This document shows, piece after piece, positions 60,365 to 64,000 of a DNA stretch of 64,000 bases. Source of the DNA: UBA8752 sp002336475 (GTDB taxonomy: Bacteria > Bacteroidota > Bacteroidia > Flavobacteriales_D > Sanyastnellaceae); NCBI GenBank assembly GCA_943846755.1, contig OX044365.1, positions 1,302,001 through 1,366,000 of the forward strand. The letters are read 5' to 3'. The position numbers and the translations under genes were made by a program. Numbering within the stretch: the stretch's first letter is position 1; each line of letters starts with the position of its first letter. The notes below the pieces were generated by a model, which had not been told where the DNA came from, searched no databases, and worked only from the letters and a program-made list of their open reading frames with translations.

Positions 60365-61162
60365 TCAACCCTCCTGCACTGCCCCTAGGGCCTCCTCAAT
60401 CCATTTGAAAGTCGAAAGAACTTCTGATTTGCCTTCCCTCACCACAACGTCGTGTTCGAAGTGTGCACTGGGCAAACCATCTGCGGTAGCTATTGTCCAA
60501 CCATCGCTTTCCTGCACCACTTGCTTCTTCCCAAGATTGATCATGGGCTCGATGGCAAGCACCATGCCCGCCACGAGTTTGATCCCGTTTCCTGGCCTCC
60601 CGTAGTTGGGCACTTCTGGCGGCTCGTGCAGGTTTGACCCTACTCCGTGTCCGACCAGCTCCCTGACCACGCCATAGCCTGAAGCCTCAGCGTGTTCTTG
60701 GACGGCCCAGCCGATGTCACCAATGCGGTTGCCCGCTATGGCTTCTTCAACCGCATCCTCAAGGCATTCTTGCGTCACCTTGAGCAGGTGGCGCACTTCG
60801 GGCCGGACCTCACCCACCATAAAGGTGTATGCGCTGTCTCCGTAATACCCTTCCTTGAGTACCCCACAGTCGACGGACACGATGTCCCCCTCCTGCAGTG
60901 GATTGTCATTGGGAATTCCATGAACCACATGGTGGTTCACAGAGGTGCAGAGCGTAGCTGGAAAACCATTGTATCCTTTGAATCCTGGCTCAGCGCCATG
61001 ATCTCGAATAAAGGTCTCTGCTACCCGATCCAGTTCCGCGGTGGTGACACCGGGTTGGATCAGCTTGGCCACTTCGGCCAAGGTTCTTCCGACAAGTAAA
61101 GAACTCGTTCGGAGCAACTCGATTTCGGATTCGGTTCGAACCTGTATCCGTCCTCTAGCCAT
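60365..61162 (-). CDS. map: Methionine aminopeptidase type I
   Basis: Removes the starting methionine from new proteins. 265 residues without N-terminal extension. Metal-site and substrate blocks present: HHVVHGIP, VSVDCGV, DSAYTF, GHGVGSNLHEPP, LAIEPMI and EHDVVV. Located directly after secY (5 bases), the usual order in Bacteroidota. Confidence 0.98.
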   Translation of the reverse strand: MARGRIQVRTESEIELLRTSSLLVGRTLAEVAKLIQPGVTTAELDRVAETFIRDHGAEPGFKGYNGFPATLCTSVNHHVVHGIPNDNPLQEGDIVSVDCGVLKEGYYGDSAYTFMVGEVRPEVRHLLKVTQECLEDAVEEAIAGNRIGDIGWAVQEHAEASGYGVVRELVGHGVGSNLHEPPEVPNYGRPGNGIKLVAGMVLAIEPMINLGKKQVVQESDGWTIATADGLPSAHFEHDVVVREGKSEVLSTFKWIEEALGAVQEG

Positions 61163-61167
61163 TCCAA

Positions 61168-62520
61168 TTAGCCTGCCATACCGCTGACACTCGTCCCCTG
61201 TCGGCCCCGGAGCTTTCCGGATTCCATAAGAGAGTCGTATTGACGGGACAACAAATAGCTTTCGATTTGTTGGAGGGTGTCAAGAATGACACCGACCATG
61301 ATCAGCAGCGACGTGCCACCGAAGAAAATGCTGAATGCCTGAGCATGGGTCAATCCCATGGTAAAGACAATCGCAGGTAAAATGGCAATCAATCCGAGGA
61401 AGATGGCTCCAGGCAAAGTGATTTTAGAAATCACATTGTCCAAGAACTCCATCGTAGGACGGCCAGGCTTTACCCCAGGTACAAAGTTGTTCTGACGCTT
61501 GAGGTCATCGGACATCTGCTGGGGATTGACTGTGATCGCCGTATAGAAATACGTGAAGGCCACAATCATGATAAAGAACAGCAGGTTATACCAAAAACCG
61601 TTGAAATCTCCCAACGCGATCAGCACCTCATTGTCAGCCAGGCTTTCATTCTGCGTGAGGTACAGCGGAACGAACATGATGGCCTGCGCAAAGATGATGG
61701 GCATTACACCACTGGAGTTCACCTTCAAAGGAATGTAGCTGCGTGCAGCAGCACCCTGAGGCATGAACGAACCAGGATTGGCCTGCAACCGAGTCATCTC
61801 GACTGGCACCCTGCGTACAGCTTGCACCAACGCCACAGAAAGACCAATCACAACCAACAACGCTGCAATCTCCACGAGGAAGAAGAAGAAGTTGGTGTTG
61901 GGGTGGTTGAACTCCTGAATGATCGCTTGAGGGAATGTGGCGATGATGCCAATCATGATCAACAAGCTGATGCCGTTGCCCACCCCGCGTTCTGTGATGC
62001 GCTCACCGAGGTACATGATAAGCAGCGTAGAAGAGGTCAGAATCAATATTGCGCTGAACCACCAGAAACTGGAAGGGTCCGCAACTGCACCTGGCACTGA
62101 CACCACAGTGGATGCCAAGTAACCTGGAGCCTGAACCAGCGTGATCGCAATGGTCAGGAAACGGGTCCACTGGTTGATTTTCTTCCGTCCGCTTTCTCCT
62201 TCCGACTGCATCTTCTGGATGGTCGGAACAGCCAGCCCCATCAATTGCATGATGATGCTCGCAGAGATGTAAGGCATAATGCCCAGCGCGAAAATGGATG
62301 CACGGGAAAATGCTCCACCCGTGAACAGCGAAAGAATGCTGCCCAGTCCACCACCACCAAGTGCACTCATCTGCTCTTGGAGGGCGTCACTGTCAACACC
62401 TGGAATGACGATGAAGCTGCCAATGCGGTACACCAGGATAAATCCAAAGGTGATGCCAAGGCGCCTGCGCAATTCCTCGTGGGCCCAAATGTCCCGGAGT
62501 TTCTTTAAAAACCGACCCAT
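61168..62520 (-). CDS. secY: Preprotein translocase subunit SecY
   Basis: Central channel of the Sec translocon, 450 residues with ten membrane helices. Blocks include GSFIVIPGVD, MPYISASIIMQL, TRFLTIAITLVQA and the cytoplasmic loop before GIIATFPQA; C-terminal part ends with DTLQQIESYLLSRQYDSLM. The first step for all exported proteins in this window. Follows rplO by 3 bases. Confidence 0.99.
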   Translation of the reverse strand: MGRFLKKLRDIWAHEELRRRLGITFGFILVYRIGSFIVIPGVDSDALQEQMSALGGGGLGSILSLFTGGAFSRASIFALGIMPYISASIIMQLMGLAVPTIQKMQSEGESGRKKINQWTRFLTIAITLVQAPGYLASTVVSVPGAVADPSSFWWFSAILILTSSTLLIMYLGERITERGVGNGISLLIMIGIIATFPQAIIQEFNHPNTNFFFFLVEIAALLVVIGLSVALVQAVRRVPVEMTRLQANPGSFMPQGAAARSYIPLKVNSSGVMPIIFAQAIMFVPLYLTQNESLADNEVLIALGDFNGFWYNLLFFIMIVAFTYFYTAITVNPQQMSDDLKRQNNFVPGVKPGRPTMEFLDNVISKITLPGAIFLGLIAILPAIVFTMGLTHAQAFSIFFGGTSLLIMVGVILDTLQQIESYLLSRQYDSLMESGKLRGRQGTSVSGMAG

Positions 62521-62523
62521 GCT

Positions 62524-62973
62524 TTAGTGGATTGCTTCAATGCTGCCTCCGGCGGCCTCGATGGCCTTCTGAGCGGAAGCGGAAAATTTGTGAGCGGTCA
62601 CCTTGAAACCGCCCTTGAGCTCGCCACGTCCGAGGATCTTCACGAGATCTTTCTTCTGTGCAATGCCGTTCTCAACGAGGAGGTCGGGTGTGATTTCAGT
62701 CAATGACTTGCGCTCGATCAACTCCTGGAGTGTATCGAGGTTGATGCCCTTGTACTCCACGCGGTTCGGATTGGTAAATCCGAACTTGGGAACACGGCGC
62801 TGAAGTGGCATTTGACCGCCTTCAAAACCAATCTTCGACTTGTAACCGGAACGGGACTTCGCGCCCTTGTGACCGCGTGTAGAGGTTCCTCCGTGACCGG
62901 AGCCCTCACCACGACCAACTCGCTTGCGCTGCTTAATGGAACCCTTTGCCGGTTTGAGGCTATTGAGATTCAT
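62524..62973 (-). CDS. rplO: 50S ribosomal protein L15
   Basis: 149 residues with the Gly-rich basic start (KQRKRVGRGEGSGHGGTSTRGHKG) and GYKSKIGFEGGQMPLQRRVPKFGF. Normal length and position between rpmD and secY. Confidence 0.99.
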   Translation of the reverse strand: MNLNSLKPAKGSIKQRKRVGRGEGSGHGGTSTRGHKGAKSRSGYKSKIGFEGGQMPLQRRVPKFGFTNPNRVEYKGINLDTLQELIERKSLTEITPDLLVENGIAQKKDLVKILGRGELKGGFKVTAHKFSASAQKAIEAAGGSIEAIH

Positions 62974-62991
62974 GATTGTGCTGGATGGGGA

Positions 62992-63171
62992 TTATTGTTC
63001 TTCAACCTTGACGAGGTGGTTCACTTTGCGCACCATTCCCAAGATCTGGGGGGTGGCTTCGTGCTCCACAGGGTTGTGCAGTTTCTTGATACCGAGCGCC
63101 TGGAGCGTCAACTTCTGGCGCTTTGGGCGGTTGATGGCGCTGCGCACCTGGGTGATCTTGATCTTGGCCAT
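62992..63171 (-). CDS. rpmD: 50S ribosomal protein L30
   Basis: 59 residues on the reverse strand: MAKIKITQVRSAINRPKRQK, then LTLQALGIKKL and the end MVRKVNHLVKVEEQ. Family pattern V-R-S-x-I-x-R and LGLKKxxxxV are present. Between rpsE and rplO as expected; separated from each by a few bases. Confidence 0.97.
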   Translation of the reverse strand: MAKIKITQVRSAINRPKRQKLTLQALGIKKLHNPVEHEATPQILGMVRKVNHLVKVEEQ

Positions 63172-63176
63172 GGTGC

Positions 63177-63707
63177 TTATCCGTTGAATACGCGGTTAAC
63201 GGAAATACCACGCAAGTCAGCGACGTCAGATGCACTGCGCATCATGGTCAGCGCCTTGAAAGTGGCCTTGACGACATTCTGCGTGTTGGAGGATCCCAAC
63301 GACTTGGCCAGAACGTCTTTGATACCCGCGCTCTCCAGCACAGCGCGCATGGCGCCTCCGGCAATCACTCCAGTACCTGGAGATGCAGGCTTCACCAGAA
63401 CACGTGCTCCGGCAAAAACAGCCTCTTGGGCGTGGGGAACCGTTCCGTTGATCACGGGAACGTCTACCATGTTCTTCTTGGCGTCTTCGATTCCCTTTTG
63501 AATCGCAGTAACGACTTCACGGCTGCGGCCGGACCCGTGGCCCACCTTGCCCTTCTCATCTCCCACTACGACGATCCCTGTGAAGGTGAAAGTCCGTCCA
63601 CCCTTGGTGGTCTTGGTCGAACGGTTGATCGTGACCAAACGGTCCTTGATGTCGCTCTCCGGCTGGTTGTTCCGGTCGTCACGCCGACGGTTGTTGTTGT
63701 CTCTCAT
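63177..63707 (-). CDS. rpsE: 30S ribosomal protein S5
   Basis: 176 residues from ATG 63707 (MRDNNNRRRDDRNN, a basic Asn/Arg-rich extension usual in the group); double-stranded RNA-binding domain (RLVTINRSTKTTKGGRTFTF; VGDEKGKVGHGSGRS) and C-terminal domain (GGAMRAVLESAGIKDVLAKSLGS). Spacing to rpmD is 5 bases. Confidence 0.98.
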   Translation of the reverse strand: MRDNNNRRRDDRNNQPESDIKDRLVTINRSTKTTKGGRTFTFTGIVVVGDEKGKVGHGSGRSREVVTAIQKGIEDAKKNMVDVPVINGTVPHAQEAVFAGARVLVKPASPGTGVIAGGAMRAVLESAGIKDVLAKSLGSSNTQNVVKATFKALTMMRSASDVADLRGISVNRVFNG

Positions 63708-63714
63708 AATGACT

Positions 63715-64000
63715 TCAGAAATTGAGGCCGCCTTCACGAGCGGCATCGGCGAGGTTCTTCACACGGCCATGGTAAATGTACCCGTTGCGGTCAAAGACCA
63801 CATTCTCGATTCCAGCTGCTTTTGAAGCTTCTGCAATCTTGGTACCAACCAATTTGGCCTGGTCTCCTTTGGCGACACCCTGGGCTTCAGGGATGGCACG
63901 CGAGCTTGCGCTGGCTAAGGTCTTTCCAGACAAATCGTCCACGATTTGAGCGTAGATCTGCTTGTTGGAGCGGTACACGGACAAGCGGGGACGCTCTGCG
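63715..64000 (-). CDS. rplR: 50S ribosomal protein L18 (N-terminus cut by window edge)
   Basis: 5S rRNA-binding protein. The visible part is about 95 residues, reading AERPRLSVYRSNKQIYAQIV at its start and ending DAAREGGLNF, which covers the conserved body. About 20-25 residues including the start codon lie beyond position 64000; the TTG at 63984 is internal, not a start. First visible gene of the spc operon segment. Confidence 0.97.
   Translation of the reverse strand, partial: AERPRLSVYRSNKQIYAQIVDDLSGKTLASASSRAIPEAQGVAKGDQAKLVGTKIAEASKAAGIENVVFDRNGYIYHGRVKNLADAAREGGLNF

Overview
The window looks like a chromosomal segment of an uncultured member of the Bacteroidota, most likely a Flavobacteriales relative. 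Reasons: many proteins end in type IX secretion system (T9SS) sorting domains, there is a PorP/SprF gene and a PorE-like OmpA gene, there are conserved Bacteroidota neighbour pairs (nif3 with the DUF164-type coiled-coil gene; proS near an OmpP1/FadL porin; GWxTD protein next to rlmB), and one promoter fits the Bacteroidota consensus (TTTG, then TAnnTTTG). Base composition is moderately GC-rich by eye, high for the group. Taxonomy is inferred from gene content only.

Layout. 1-2.7 kb: an MscS channel (cut by the left edge), a frameshifted T9SS esterase and a DnaJ/KTSC protein. 3.2-9.7 kb: two large secreted enzymes, an M60 metallopeptidase and a SASA-type acetylesterase, plausibly acting together on O-glycosylated or sialylated glycoprotein. 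9.8-16.4 kb: small lipoprotein and membrane genes, a secreted Kazal-domain protein, a TPR sensor with a DNA-binding tail, an orphan T9SS tail, a decayed gene copy and a phospholipase D lipoprotein. 16.4-20.4 kb: an exported protein with a pyruvate phosphate dikinase ATP-binding domain. 20.5-23 kb: a histidine phosphatase, then an alkB-tetR unit with two palindromes in front. 24.0-26.6 kb: a three-gene unit (BKACE/DUF849 enzyme, NeuD-like acyltransferase, WecF-like glycosyltransferase) that I read as a candidate acylated-aminosugar pathway. 27-33 kb: a frameshifted propeller lipoprotein, tRNA-Glu, Dps, proS, a Gly/Tyr/Asn-rich lipoprotein and a FadL-like porin. 33-46 kb: mostly household genes (nif3, lpxK, a TlpA-like lipoprotein, an LpxH-like hydrolase, lipA, osmC, a GWxTD gene, rlmB) plus a BNR-propeller T9SS protein. 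46-54 kb: a 1622-residue repeat adhesin with a type B sorting domain, PorP/SprF and a PorE-like OmpA protein. 54-64 kb, reverse strand: the end of the spc/alpha ribosomal operon (rplR, rpsE, rpmD, rplO, secY, map, infA, rpmJ, rpsM, rpsK, rpsD, rpoA, rplQ), then carA and eno. L17 carries a very long repetitive Pro-Ala-Glu tail encoded by an 18-bp tandem repeat.

Main theme: a cell that secretes large modular proteins through T9SS, probably to attack particulate organic matter or host glycoproteins, in an otherwise ordinary Bacteroidota backbone. Two genes are split by frameshifts and one neighbour exists as a relic, so part of the secreted repertoire is turning over. The best candidates for an undescribed system are the BKACE-acyltransferase-glycosyltransferase unit and the alkB-tetR unit with its paired palindromes.
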